Source: Pontibacter actiniarum
Lineage (GTDB): Bacteria > Bacteroidota > Bacteroidia > Cytophagales > Hymenobacteraceae
NCBI RefSeq assembly: GCF_003585765.1
Contig: NZ_CP021236.1
Span: forward strand, 140,028 to 204,027
Direction of reading: 5' to 3'
DNA length: 64,000 nt
Shown piece by piece: positions 8,488 through 17,523 of this stretch. Both the position numbers and the translations under genes were made by a program. Every line of letters starts with the position of its first letter. The stretch's first letter is position 1. Below the pieces are notes generated by a model. It made no database searches. It was not told the origin of the DNA and saw only the letters and a program-made list of their open reading frames with translations.

Positions 8488-8509
8488 AACCATTCCGGCT
8501 ATTACTGAT

Positions 8510-8719
8510 TTAAATAGGTTGTGCCTTAAAGCCAGCCTTCTCTACAGTGGCGATGACCTCACTGGCAGAGAGAGAGTCTGTTTTCACGGTAAGCACTTTG
8601 TCTTTGTTGGCTGTATCCACAGTCCATTCGCAAACACCTTCGGCGGCGTTAAGTACTGGGGTTACTTTAGAAACACAGCCGCCGCAGTTTATATTGGTTT
8701 TAAACTTTAAGTCTTTCAT
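8510..8719 (-). CDS. copZ: Copper chaperone, heavy-metal-associated (HMA) domain, CopZ-like
   Basis: A 69-aa single HMA domain of ferredoxin-like fold. The metal-binding loop is NCGGCVSKV, with CGGC rather than the usual CxxC in a GMTC context. It would bind Cu(I) in the cytoplasm and hand it to the CopA ATPase encoded just upstream on the same strand (8832-11111). A -7-type box lies about 40 bp before its start, so it can be expressed separately from copA. The IS256-family element ends 22 bp beyond its stop codon and does not touch the gene. Confidence 0.85.
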   Translation of the reverse strand: MKDLKFKTNINCGGCVSKVTPVLNAAEGVCEWTVDTANKDKVLTVKTDSLSASEVIATVEKAGFKAQPI

Positions 8720-8759
8720 GTTTTTATGCTTTTATAAGTTATACTTAGTTTGGATCTTA

Positions 8760-8767
8760 CAAAGATA
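8760..8767 (-). promoter_or_regulatory. Bacteroidota -7 box upstream of copZ
   Basis: On the minus strand the sequence reads TATCTTTG, an exact TAnnTTTG match, 40 bp before the copZ start. No convincing TTG lies at the right -33 distance; a nearer TTGAC is only 8 bases upstream. Confidence 0.45.
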
Positions 8768-8831
8768 GGTCAGGTCAATACCTTTCTTGTTACACAATAT
8801 TTCTTATTTATTATATAATTATTCACCACAG

Positions 8832-11111
8832 TTACAGTTTCTGCGCCTTCAGCCTTAAACTGTTCGTAACTACAGACACAGAGCTCAGAGCCATGGCCGC
8901 ACCTGCAATCATGGGATCCAGCAGGAAGCCATACAGCGGGTAAAGCACACCTGCAGCAATGGGAATACCTATCAGGTTATAGATGAAGGCCCAGAACAGG
9001 TTTTGCTTAATGGCCCGCACCGTTTGCTTCGATAGCTTCAGTGCCTTAGGAACCTGCTGCAGATCGGAGGAAATGAGGGTCATTTTGGCGACATCAATGG
9101 CTATGTCAGAGCCCTTGCCCATGGCTACACTTACATCAGCCTGTGCCAGTGCGTGCGAATCGTTGATGCCATCCCCCACCATGGCTACTACCTTGCCTTG
9201 AGTTTGCAAATCTTTTACAAAAGCGGCTTTATCCGAAGGCAAAACCTCAGCTTTATAATTCCTTATGCCTACCTGTGCTGCCACACTGGCAGCGGTTTGT
9301 TGATTATCGCCAGTGAGCATGTACACCTCAATATCCTGCTCTTGCAATGTTCGGATGGCTGCCGCCGAACTTTGCTTGATTTGGTCTGCAATGGCTACTA
9401 AAGCTACAGCACTACTGTTCTCTGTAAAGAAGATAACAGTTTTTGCCTCATCTCTTAAAGAGCTGGCTAGCTGTGTCAGCTTCGCATCAACATGTACGCC
9501 TTCCTCTTCTAGTAATCTATGATTACCTGCTAAATACCGGTTTCCGTGCAAGGAAGCTTTCACCCCGCGCCCGGTTACACTATCAAACGTGTCCAGCTCA
9601 AGTGACCTTACCTCCTGGTCTTTCAGGTAGCGGACCACTGCTTCAGCCAACGGGTGCTCTGACTGCAGTTCCAATGACAGCAGTATGGTTTGCAGGGTTT
9701 GTTTTCGGGCTTCCGCTCCACCAGCCCAAATTATATCCGTTAATACAGGTTTGCCCTCCGTTATGGTGCCCGTCTTATCAAGAATAACAGCATTCACTTT
9801 ATGGGCCTGCTCCAGACTTTCGGCGTCTTTAATCAAGATGCCGTTCTCAGCACCTTTGCCCACACCCACCATGATAGCGGTTGGGGTTGCCAGGCCAAGG
9901 GCACATGGGCAGGCAATCACAAGTACGGTGACCAGGGCCAGCAGCCCTTGCGTCAGTGCATTGTCACCGCCAAGCATCAACCAAGTCGTAAAGCTTACTA
10001 GCGCGATCAGCAGCACGACTGGCACGAAAATACCCGCGATCTTGTCCACGAGTTTCTGTACCGGTGCCTTGGATCCCTGCGCTTCCTGCACCATTTTGAT
10101 GATTTGGGCCAACATGGTCTCACTGCCTACCTTCTCGGCCACAAATCGGAAGCTGCCCTTCTGGTTGATGGTGCCTGCATACACTTTGTCTCCTTTCTGC
10201 TTGGCCACCGGTACGGGTTCCCCCGAAATCATCGACTCGTCTACATAGGAAGTGCCTTGCGCCACCTCTCCGTCCACAGGTATCTTTTCGCCGGCACGCA
10301 CCAGCAGCAGGTCGCCTTTCTGCACCTGTGAAATTGGCACCTCCCGCTCGTGCTCCCCCTCTACCAGCCAAACGGTTTTTGGCTGCAGGCCGATCAGCTT
10401 CTTAATGGCCGTGGAGGTATTCGACTTGGCCCTTTCCTCCAGCAGCTTACCCAGCATGATGAACACGATCACGACGGCCGCGGCCTCGAAGTACACGTGG
10501 GGGTGCAGCCCGCGTGTGTGCCAAAACTCCGGAAAGAAGGTGTTAAACACACTGAAGCCAAAGGCAATGCCTGTACTCAATGATACCAGCGTATCCATAT
10601 TTGCCTTTCCGTTTCTGGCTTGCTTAAAGGCATTGATAAAGAAGCTTCGGCCAAAGTAAAACAGCACCGGGGCGCTCAGCACCATCATGATCCAGTTCCC
10701 GTAAGGCATATCCATAAAAAACATCCCGATGATAAACACCGGCAGGGTAAGAATGGCTGCTGCGATAGTCCTCTTCTTCAGCGTCTGGTAACGGTTATGC
10801 TGCTCTTCTTCCTGCTTCTCCTGGGCGTTTTCCTCATCAACGATCAAGTCAAAACCTATCTCCTGCACATTTCGCTGTATCTCGGCAAGGGTGATTTTAT
10901 CAGGGTTATAAGACACCTGCAGTGTCTGGGAGGCAAAGTTCACCGCTGCCTGCGACACTCCAGGCTGGGCTCCTACCATGGATTCCACGCTGAGGGCGCA
11001 GGAGGCGCAGCTCATACCTGTAACCGGTAAAGACACTCTCTGCTCCTGTGCAGTAGGCTGACCTACAGCCTTATCAGGGGTAAGTACTTTATTCTCCATT
11101 TTACCACTCAT
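8832..11111 (-). CDS. copA: Cu(I)-exporting P1B-type ATPase CopA
   Basis: A 759-aa P-type ATPase. One N-terminal HMA domain with GMSCASC (Cys35, Cys38) is followed by eight predicted membrane helices. The transmembrane metal motif ACPCALG (about residue 400) defines the Cu(I) subgroup. DKTGTITEG (about 442) holds the phosphorylated Asp, SGEP is the actuator motif, and GDGINDSHALAQADV is the hinge. The C-terminal MALSSVSVVTNSLRL motif is also typical of CopA. It pumps Cu(I) out of the cytoplasm and fits with CopZ downstream. It is transcribed divergently from the cus operon. Length and motifs are complete. Confidence 0.96.
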   Translation of the reverse strand: MSGKMENKVLTPDKAVGQPTAQEQRVSLPVTGMSCASCALSVESMVGAQPGVSQAAVNFASQTLQVSYNPDKITLAEIQRNVQEIGFDLIVDEENAQEKQEEEQHNRYQTLKKRTIAAAILTLPVFIIGMFFMDMPYGNWIMMVLSAPVLFYFGRSFFINAFKQARNGKANMDTLVSLSTGIAFGFSVFNTFFPEFWHTRGLHPHVYFEAAAVVIVFIMLGKLLEERAKSNTSTAIKKLIGLQPKTVWLVEGEHEREVPISQVQKGDLLLVRAGEKIPVDGEVAQGTSYVDESMISGEPVPVAKQKGDKVYAGTINQKGSFRFVAEKVGSETMLAQIIKMVQEAQGSKAPVQKLVDKIAGIFVPVVLLIALVSFTTWLMLGGDNALTQGLLALVTVLVIACPCALGLATPTAIMVGVGKGAENGILIKDAESLEQAHKVNAVILDKTGTITEGKPVLTDIIWAGGAEARKQTLQTILLSLELQSEHPLAEAVVRYLKDQEVRSLELDTFDSVTGRGVKASLHGNRYLAGNHRLLEEEGVHVDAKLTQLASSLRDEAKTVIFFTENSSAVALVAIADQIKQSSAAAIRTLQEQDIEVYMLTGDNQQTAASVAAQVGIRNYKAEVLPSDKAAFVKDLQTQGKVVAMVGDGINDSHALAQADVSVAMGKGSDIAIDVAKMTLISSDLQQVPKALKLSKQTVRAIKQNLFWAFIYNLIGIPIAAGVLYPLYGFLLDPMIAGAAMALSSVSVVTNSLRLKAQKL

Positions 11112-11130
11112 TTAGTCGTTCTTGATAACA

Positions 11131-11138
11131 CAAAGGTA
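11131..11138 (-). promoter_or_regulatory. Bacteroidota -7 box upstream of copA
   Basis: On the minus strand the sequence reads TACCTTTG, an exact TAnnTTTG match, about 20 bp before the copA start codon. A short palindrome-like repeat CTGTTG/CAACAG (11222-11238) lies further upstream and could be an operator, but this is weak. The rest of the 11139-11389 spacer shows nothing else. Confidence 0.5.
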
Positions 11139-11389
11139 CATCCTGACCCAGCGCTTGCTATTACAAAATTCTAGCAAAGAGTTACAGATTTCCTCTGATA
11201 GCATGCTGTAGACAGTAGGAGCTGTTGAAATACAACAGACCGGTTTTGGCTAACTGTCACCCACAGCCACAGTGCCTATTTTATTTACGGGAGCATACGT
11301 AACTTAAGGCTGAACAAAAGGGAGCTGAAAGTCGTTTGTTAGACCCTTAAAGTGGGGCGTAAAGCTACTCTCTGTGCTTTATAGCCTAT

Positions 11390-12310
11390 GAAGCTGTTTA
11401 GAGTTTTAGAACTTCCAAAGAATTAGGATGGTAAAAGTGTTTGCGAAAACATTTGCTTACCAGGCACTAATTCAATGGAAGTCTTAAGTGAAGATAGCAT
11501 AAATAAGTGGATCGTGCCACAACTGAGCATTGGCAAACGCGGTCCTCAGGTCCATGTTCCAGTCAGCAAGCTAGTAGGCGCCATCCTCTATAAGCTTAAA
11601 ACGGGCTGCCAGTGGCGCTTGTTGCCTGTCAAAGAGTTACTGGGCGAAGGTGGTCTTGGCTGGCAGGGAGTGTATTACCATTTTCACCGATGGGCAGCAG
11701 ACGGCAGCCTCAGGCGGGTGTGGGTGAACTTGCTGCGGCAAAAACGCCGGTTACTTAACTTGTGCTCGGTACAGTTGGATGGTAGTCAGACCCTGTGCAA
11801 GAACGGCGGGGAGTGCATCGGCTTTCAGGGCCGGAAAGCAGGCAGGACCTGCAACAGCCTGTTTCTCTCGGACGACACGGGTACATTGCTGGCCTGTTCG
11901 GGGCCGGTGGCCGGCAATCACCACGACCTGTTTGAGATCAAGCGGGTTTTTGGGGAGCTGGCAGATTTGCTCCAGGAAGCAGGTCTGGAAGTGGAAGGCT
12001 TATTTTTGAATGCAGATGCTGGTTTTAACTCAGAAGAGTTTAGAAGGCTTTGCTCCTCGCTCAGGATAGAGGCCAACATTGCATTTAACTTCAGGAATGG
12101 GACACATGAAGCAGAATACGTGTACTTTGATGAGCAGCTCTACAAGAGAAGAAACGTAGTAGAGCAGGCCCAGGCCTGGCTCGATAGCTTTAAGGCACTG
12201 CTGATCAGGTTTGAAACAAAAGCCAGCAATTGGATTGCACTCCATTTCCTGGCTTTCACAGTACTTTTTATCAGGAAAATAAAGAAATTAGAAAAACCCT
12301 AAACAGGTTC
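11390..12310 (+). mobile_element. IS5-family insertion sequence (921 bp) between copA and the cus operon
   Basis: GAAGCTGTTTAGAGTTTT (11390-11407) and the reverse complement of 12293-12310 (GAACCTGTTTAGGGTTTT) form 18-bp inverted repeats with two mismatches. TAT occurs on both sides (11387-11389 and 12311-12313) and is the likely 3-bp target duplication. The element holds one intact transposase. It lies inside the divergent control region between copA and the HYC_CC_PP/cus genes, so it may have moved or split shared regulatory sites. Confidence 0.75.
11475..12302 (+). CDS. IS5-family transposase
   Basis: A 275-aa single-frame transposase of the IS5 type. The N-terminal part has the family pattern KTGCQWRLLP and WQGVYYHFHRWAADGSLRRV. 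Catalytic Asp candidates are in VQLDGSQT and LNADAGFNS, and the Glu in YKRRNVVEQAQAWLDSFKAL with the following RFETKASNW. It fills the element between its inverted repeats, is intact, and differs clearly from the second IS5 transposase at 56196-56966, so the two elements are not copies of each other. Confidence 0.9.
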   Translation: MEVLSEDSINKWIVPQLSIGKRGPQVHVPVSKLVGAILYKLKTGCQWRLLPVKELLGEGGLGWQGVYYHFHRWAADGSLRRVWVNLLRQKRRLLNLCSVQLDGSQTLCKNGGECIGFQGRKAGRTCNSLFLSDDTGTLLACSGPVAGNHHDLFEIKRVFGELADLLQEAGLEVEGLFLNADAGFNSEEFRRLCSSLRIEANIAFNFRNGTHEAEYVYFDEQLYKRRNVVEQAQAWLDSFKALLIRFETKASNWIALHFLAFTVLFIRKIKKLEKP

Positions 12311-12397
12311 TATATAGCTGCATGACCTAGTCAAGAGAGTCCAATAAATATGTAAAAAAAATAGCTAATTATATAACATACCCAGTTGCCCCTGTTG

Positions 12398-12405
12398 TAC
12401 CTTTG
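12398..12405 (+). promoter_or_regulatory. Bacteroidota -7 box upstream of the HYC_CC_PP/cus operon
   Basis: TACCTTTG, an exact TAnnTTTG match, 15 bp before the ATG at 12421. It is likely the promoter for the Cys-rich protein and perhaps the whole cus operon. It lies just right of the IS5 element, so any -33 or operator sequence further out than 12310 would be IS-derived. Confidence 0.5.
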
Positions 12406-12420
12406 TGGTAAGGTACCATT

Positions 12421-12849
12421 ATGAAAACTCTTCACCGGATCATATTGCTAACGTTAGCCCTGCTGGTGCTTGTCTCCTCGACAGGTGTTACAGTAGGTAT
12501 GCATCTATGTGCCGGGGAGATACGTGATTTAAGTTTCTACGGGCAGGCTGAAGATTGCCCGATGGAGCAGATGAAAGAAACGCTGCCTCCTTGCCACATT
12601 CCTCAAGATACCAAAGAAAAAAGCTGCTGTGAAGACCACCAGTTTGTGGTAGAGCGCCTGGATATAGCCTCTGACACAAAGGCGCTTGCGCTCAATAAAA
12701 CACTGGATCTTAAATTCATCGCCGCTGTGAAAGTGGTGATCCTGCAGCTTTTTGCACTTCAGGATGAGTTAAAACCTGCTTACGCACTTTATACTTCCCC
12801 TCCCATTGCCCGGGACATACCTGTTCTGGTGCAGTCCTTCCTTATATAA
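12421..12849 (+). CDS. HYC_CC_PP-type Cys-rich exported protein
   Basis: A 142-aa protein with an N-terminal signal/anchor helix (IILLTLALLVLVSSTGVTVG) followed by the family landmarks HLCAGE, a Cys-Pro pair, CCEDHQFVVE and the C-terminal YALYTSPPIARDIPVLVQSFLI. This matches the small Bacteroidota family named after its HYC, CC and PP motifs. Members are commonly found next to CusA/CzcA genes, as here. The cysteines and histidines suggest periplasmic metal binding, but no biochemical role is known to me. It starts the cus operon; a 153-bp gap separates it from cusA. A diverged His-rich relative lies at 21701-22183. Confidence 0.75.
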   Translation: MKTLHRIILLTLALLVLVSSTGVTVGMHLCAGEIRDLSFYGQAEDCPMEQMKETLPPCHIPQDTKEKSCCEDHQFVVERLDIASDTKALALNKTLDLKFIAAVKVVILQLFALQDELKPAYALYTSPPIARDIPVLVQSFLI

Positions 12850-13002
12850 CCTTACAGGCTTGTAAGTACCTTTACAATAGGCGCAGTTGTGACCTTGTGA
12901 CACTGCGTTGGTAGCAACGCTACCCTGTTCTTTGGTACTGTCCCCCTTTTCAGCCGTTTCAAGCGGCTGCTAGTCATTTCCTATTAAGGTTATTTTAATT
13001 CC

Positions 13003-14283
13003 ATGATCGAAAAGTTAATTTCCTTTTCGCTCCGCAACCGCATAATGGTGTTGCTCATTGCAGCATCGCTGTTTGGCTGGGGCCTTTATTCTGTACAGAC
13101 AAACAAAGTGGATGCCATTCCCGATTTGTCTGAAAACCAGGTGATTGTCTTTACTGAGTGGATGGGCCGAAGCCCTCAGCTGGTGGAAGACCAGATTACC
13201 TATCCGCTTGTTACGAATTTGCAGGGCCTGCCCGAGGTAAAATATGTGCGGGGAACCTCCATGTTCGGCATGAGTTTTATCTATGTCATCTTTGAGGATG
13301 AGACAGACGTGTACTGGGCCCGCACACGGGTATTGGAACGCCTGAATTCTGTGGGTAATATGCTGCCTCAAGACGCCACGCCCACCCTGGGGCCAGATGG
13401 CACCGGTGTAGGGCATATCCTGTGGTATACGTTGGAGGCCCCTGGCATGGATCTGGGTGAGCAGCGTGCCGTGCAGGACTGGTATGTGAAATTCGCGCTG
13501 CAAAACGTGGCAGGGGTCAGTGAGGTGGCTTCTTTCGGCGGTTTCCAAAAGCAGTACCAGCTCACCCTTGACCCTAACAAGTTAAGCTATTACAACCTCT
13601 CCGTTCCACAGGTGATACAAGCCGTGCGGGCTAATAACAACGAAGCAGGTGGCCGCAAGTTTGAACTATCCGACATCGGCTATATCATCAAAACAACCGG
13701 TTACCTTGAATCTGCCCAAGAGATAGAGAACATTCCTATTGCTACCAGCAACACCATCCCGGTACGGGTGCGGGATGTGGCATCGGTGCAGATGACAGGT
13801 GAAAGCCGCCTGGGCATCTTTGACCTGAACGGGCAAGGCGAGGCTGTTGGTGGTATCATCGTGATGCGCTACGGTGAGAATGCAGAGGAGGTGATCGAAA
13901 ACGTGAAGGTGAAGATGGAAGAAGTAGCCAAAGGCCTGCCGGAAGGCATGAAGTTCAACATCGTCTACGACCGCAGCGGGCTTATCAATGAAAGCATAGA
14001 CTCTGTTCGGAATACCCTGATCGAGGAAATGATTGTGGCCTCGCTCGTGGTGCTCCTGTTCCTCTTCCACTGGCGCAGCGCCCTGGTGATTATGATCCAG
14101 TTGCCCCTCTCCGTTGCCATTGGCTTTATCCTGCTTAATGCCTTTGGTATTTCTTCTAACATCATGTCCCTGACAGGTATTGCCCTGTCCATCGGTGTGA
14201 TTGTGGATGACGCCATCGTGATGGTGGAAAACGCCTACCGGCACCTGGCCGATGCGACGAAAGGTAAACCGTGGGAGGATTAA
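13003..14283 (+). pseudogene. cusA: CusA/CzcA-type RND efflux pump, N-terminal part of split gene
   Basis: 426 codons giving the first part of a heavy-metal RND transporter: TM1 (MVLLIAASLFGWGLYSV), NKVDAIPDLSENQVIVFTEW, the porter-domain block LGPDGTGVGHILWYTL, and TM2-TM4 ending with IGVIVDDAIVMVENAYRHLA, which carries the proton-relay Asp pair of TM4 (about residue 404). It ends in two tandem stops, TAA TAA (14281-14286). The sequence then continues in the same frame into the rest of the protein (14305-16209). The break lies in the cytoplasmic loop between TM4 and TM5. Either the gene was inactivated by in-frame stops, or the pump is made as two polypeptides by reinitiation at 14305. Confidence 0.9.
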
Positions 14284-14304
14284 TAATCTGCATTCAAAAA
14301 TAGA

Positions 14305-16209
14305 ATGAACATGAAGTTATCAAAAGAAGATAGAATTCGAATCATAGAGAAGTCCAGCAGGCAGGTTGGGCCCAGCGTGTTCTGGAGCACGGTAATCATT
14401 ATTGCGTCCTTTTTGCCCGTGTTCCTGCTCACCGGGCAGGAAGGAAAGCTGTTCGGACCACTGGCCTGGACAAAAACCTTTATATTGATTGTGGACGCCG
14501 TGGTGGCCATCACGCTTACGCCCGTCCTAATCTCATTTTTCCTGAAAGGAAAGTTTAAGGAGGAGAGTGCGAACCCTATTAACCGAGGGCTGGAGAAGGT
14601 GTATGGCCCTATATTGAAGTGGTGCCTGAAGTGGCGTAAAACAACACTAGGTGTTAATATCCTGGCGCTTGCTGTCTCTATTCCGATGTTGTTTAGCCTG
14701 GGCACAGAGTTCATGCCGCCGTTGGATGAGGGATCCATCCTTTTCATGCCCGTCACGCTGCCGGATATTTCCAACGCAGAGGCCAAACGCATCCTGCAGG
14801 TACAGGACAAGATCATCAAGTCCGTGCCCGAAGTGGAAAGTGTGTTGGGTAAGGCCGGACGAGCCAGCACCGCTACTGATAACTCCCCTATCAGTATGAT
14901 TGAGACCATTATCATGCTAAAGCCGGAGTCGGAATGGCGCGAAGGTATCACCAAGCAGGATATCATCCAGGAGCTGGATGCCAAGCTGCAGATACCGGGC
15001 GTGGTGAACGGCTGGACCCAGCCCATTATTAACCGGATCAACATGCTGGCCACCGGTATCCGCACCGATGTGGGCGTGAAAGTATACGGCCAGAACCTGG
15101 ACTCCATCGCGGCAGTATCTGAAAAGGTGAGGACAGCGCTAAATGGGATCCCGGGTGTAAACGACCTGTACGTGGAGCCGATTACGGGGGGTAAGTACCT
15201 GGAGATTGACATTAACCGCGAAGCCCTAGGCCGCTATGGGCTGACGGTGGACGATGTGAACATGATAGTGGAGTCCGCCTTAGGTGGCACGCCTATCGGC
15301 AACACCATTGAGGGGCGCGAGCGTTTCTCCATTAACGTGCGGCTGGCACAGGAGTACCGTAACAGTGTAGAGCGGATCGAGCGGATCCCGATCCAGACTT
15401 CGTCGGCTGGTACTGTGCCTTTGTCCTCTGTGGCAACTGTCCGGTTTACAGACGGGCCGCCCATGATCAACTCTGAGAATGCACAGCTGCGCGGGGCGGT
15501 GTTGTTTAACGTGCGCGACCGTGACCTGGGCAGCACCGTACAGGAAGCCATCGAAAAAATCAATACCGAGGTAACGGGCATACCGGACGGCTACTATCTG
15601 GAGTGGAGCGGCCAATGGGAGAACCAGGTGCGCGCTAACAACACACTCAAAATCATCATTCCACTGGTGCTGGTGATCATCCTGCTCATTCTCTATTTCT
15701 CCTTTAAGTCCATGAAGGAGGCCCTCATCAACCTGGGTACCATTCCGTTTGCCCTGATCGGAGGAGTGTATATCGTGTACTTCTACGGCGTGAACCTGTC
15801 GGTGGCCGTGGCCGTGGGATTTATCGCCCTGTTTGGCTTGGCGATGGAGACAAGCATGCTGATGATCGTGTACCTGAACGAGGCGATGCAACAGCTGGTG
15901 GCTATCAAAGGCAACTCTTCAGACACTATCACCAAGCAGGATATCCGTGACTATGTGTTCATGGGGGCCGCCAAGCGTCTTCGTCCGAAGATTATGACGG
16001 TGTCGGTATCCTTGTTCGGCCTTGTTCCAGTGCTCTGGGCCACGGGTGTAGGTTCTGATATCATGCTTCCAATTGTGCTCCCACTGATCGGGGGGGTATT
16101 AACCTCTTCCATCCACATCCTGCTGGTAACGCCGGTGGTGTTTGAGATGACAAAAGAATATGAATTAAGAAAACACGGCAAGTTAGAGATATACGATGTT
16201 AAGCATTAA
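14305..16209 (+). pseudogene. cusA: CusA/CzcA-type RND efflux pump, C-terminal part of split gene
   Basis: 634 codons in the same frame as the upstream part, starting at a possible reinitiation ATG (MNMKLSKEDRIRIIEKSSRQ). It begins with the loop before TM5 (VFWSTVIIIASFLPVFLLTG) and carries the second periplasmic domain, including the metal-site region FMPPLDEGSILFMPVTLPDI and KAGRASTATDNSPISMIETI, then TM7-TM12 and the usual ending ELRKHGKLEIYDVKH. All sequence is intact, which favours a recent break or a working split pump. A GGGAGG-like purine run (14271-14276) lies about 30 bp before the ATG, too far for a normal ribosome-binding site. The TolC gene overlaps its 3' end. Confidence 0.88.
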
Positions 16210-17458
16210 GAAAATAAGTTGGTTGTTTGTGTTTGTAATGTTGTTGGCCAGCACTCCGGTGCTGGCCCAACAGCAGCCAACCATGAACCTGGATAGTGTG
16301 CTGCAGCGCATTAGCAACAATAATCCGATGTTGCAGATGTACGAAAGCAGGTCCAAAGCCATGGATGCCTATGCAGAAGGGGCAAAAAGTTGGATGGCTC
16401 CTATGGTGGGAGGCGGTGTGTTCATGGCTCCGTATCCTGGTGCTGAAGTAATGGAAGACCGTGATAAAGGCTCTCTTATGGTTTCGGCCGAACAGGATAT
16501 TCCAAACCCGATAAAGCTGCGTGCCAAGGAGAAGTACATGAAGTCCAAAGCAGGCATTGAGCAGGCAGCCCGAGATGTGACCTATAATGAGCTGCGTGCG
16601 CAGGCCAAGACAGCGTACTACAATTGGGTGGTGCTGGAAAAACAAATGGATGTGCTACAGGAAAATGAGCGTATCATGGAATACATGCTCAAGCTGGCCC
16701 GCATACGCTACCCCTATAGCCAAGGTAAACTAGGGGGTGTCTACAAAGCAGAAGCCAGGCTGCATGAAGTGCAGAACATGCAGGTGATGACGGCTTCGCA
16801 GATTGAGCAACAGAACGTGCAGCTCAATATTCTGATGAACCTGCCCAAGGACCAGAAGTACAAGATCGACACCACGGTGTTTGTACCTGAGCCTGCCTTA
16901 CTTGCCGTTGATACCACCTACCTGACCGGTGCCCGCAGCGACGTACGTCAGCTCGACAGAACGATTGAATCCATGCAGCTAAATGTGCAAATGGAAAAGC
17001 TGGAGCGCCTGCCGGACTTTAAACTGCGCTTTGACCATATGTACCCGCGCGACGCGATGATGCCGCAACAGTTCACAGCGATGGGCATGATCTCGATTCC
17101 GATAGCGCCATGGTCGTCGAAAATGTACAAGGCCAACACCAAAGCCATGAACCTGGAGATACAGAGCATGCAGCGCGAGCGCGAAGCTATTCTGAATGAG
17201 GCGCAGGGTATGGCCCGTAACATGGCACTAGAGCTGAACACCATGCGACAGCAGGCGGAAAACTACGAGAAAAGGATCATCCCGGCTTTCAAGAAGAACT
17301 ATGATGTGACCATGCTGGCCTACGAGCAGAATAATGAAGAACTCCCTTTGGTTATTGACGCGTGGGAATCGCTGAACATGGCGCAGATGGAATACCTCAA
17401 GATCCTGCAGTCGCTCTTCCAGATGGCAGTGAATTATGAAAAAGAGATAGAGAGATAA
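16196..17458 (+). CDS. TolC-family outer-membrane efflux protein (CusC role)
   Basis: A 420-aa protein with a signal peptide (WLFVFVMLLASTPVLAQ, cleavage near residue 25) and a TolC-like pattern of long amphipathic helices (LQRISNNNPMLQMYESRSKA; YNELRAQAKTAYYNWVVLEK). It would form the outer-membrane exit duct for the CusBA pump. The start chosen overlaps the cusA end by 14 bp, suggesting translational coupling; it gives a sensible signal peptide, whereas the next ATG would leave a short one. The two CusB genes follow. Met-rich stretches (SWMAPMVGGGVFMAP) are in keeping with metal transport. Confidence 0.88.
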   Translation: MLSIKKISWLFVFVMLLASTPVLAQQQPTMNLDSVLQRISNNNPMLQMYESRSKAMDAYAEGAKSWMAPMVGGGVFMAPYPGAEVMEDRDKGSLMVSAEQDIPNPIKLRAKEKYMKSKAGIEQAARDVTYNELRAQAKTAYYNWVVLEKQMDVLQENERIMEYMLKLARIRYPYSQGKLGGVYKAEARLHEVQNMQVMTASQIEQQNVQLNILMNLPKDQKYKIDTTVFVPEPALLAVDTTYLTGARSDVRQLDRTIESMQLNVQMEKLERLPDFKLRFDHMYPRDAMMPQQFTAMGMISIPIAPWSSKMYKANTKAMNLEIQSMQREREAILNEAQGMARNMALELNTMRQQAENYEKRIIPAFKKNYDVTMLAYEQNNEELPLVIDAWESLNMAQMEYLKILQSLFQMAVNYEKEIER

Positions 17459-17459
17459 G

Positions 17460-17523
17460 TTGTGAATGAGCGAATCAAAACTCTTACGCACACATTCACT
17501 CAATCACGCAATCAAAATTAAAC
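17460..17523. repeat. First copy of duplicated cusB leader
   Basis: TTGTGAATGAGCGAAT at the start and ACATTCACTCAATCAC further on recur upstream of the second cusB gene (18840-18911), each directly before a cusB start. The two leaders differ in the middle. They show that the cusB genes arose by tandem duplication including the leader. Confidence 0.8.
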
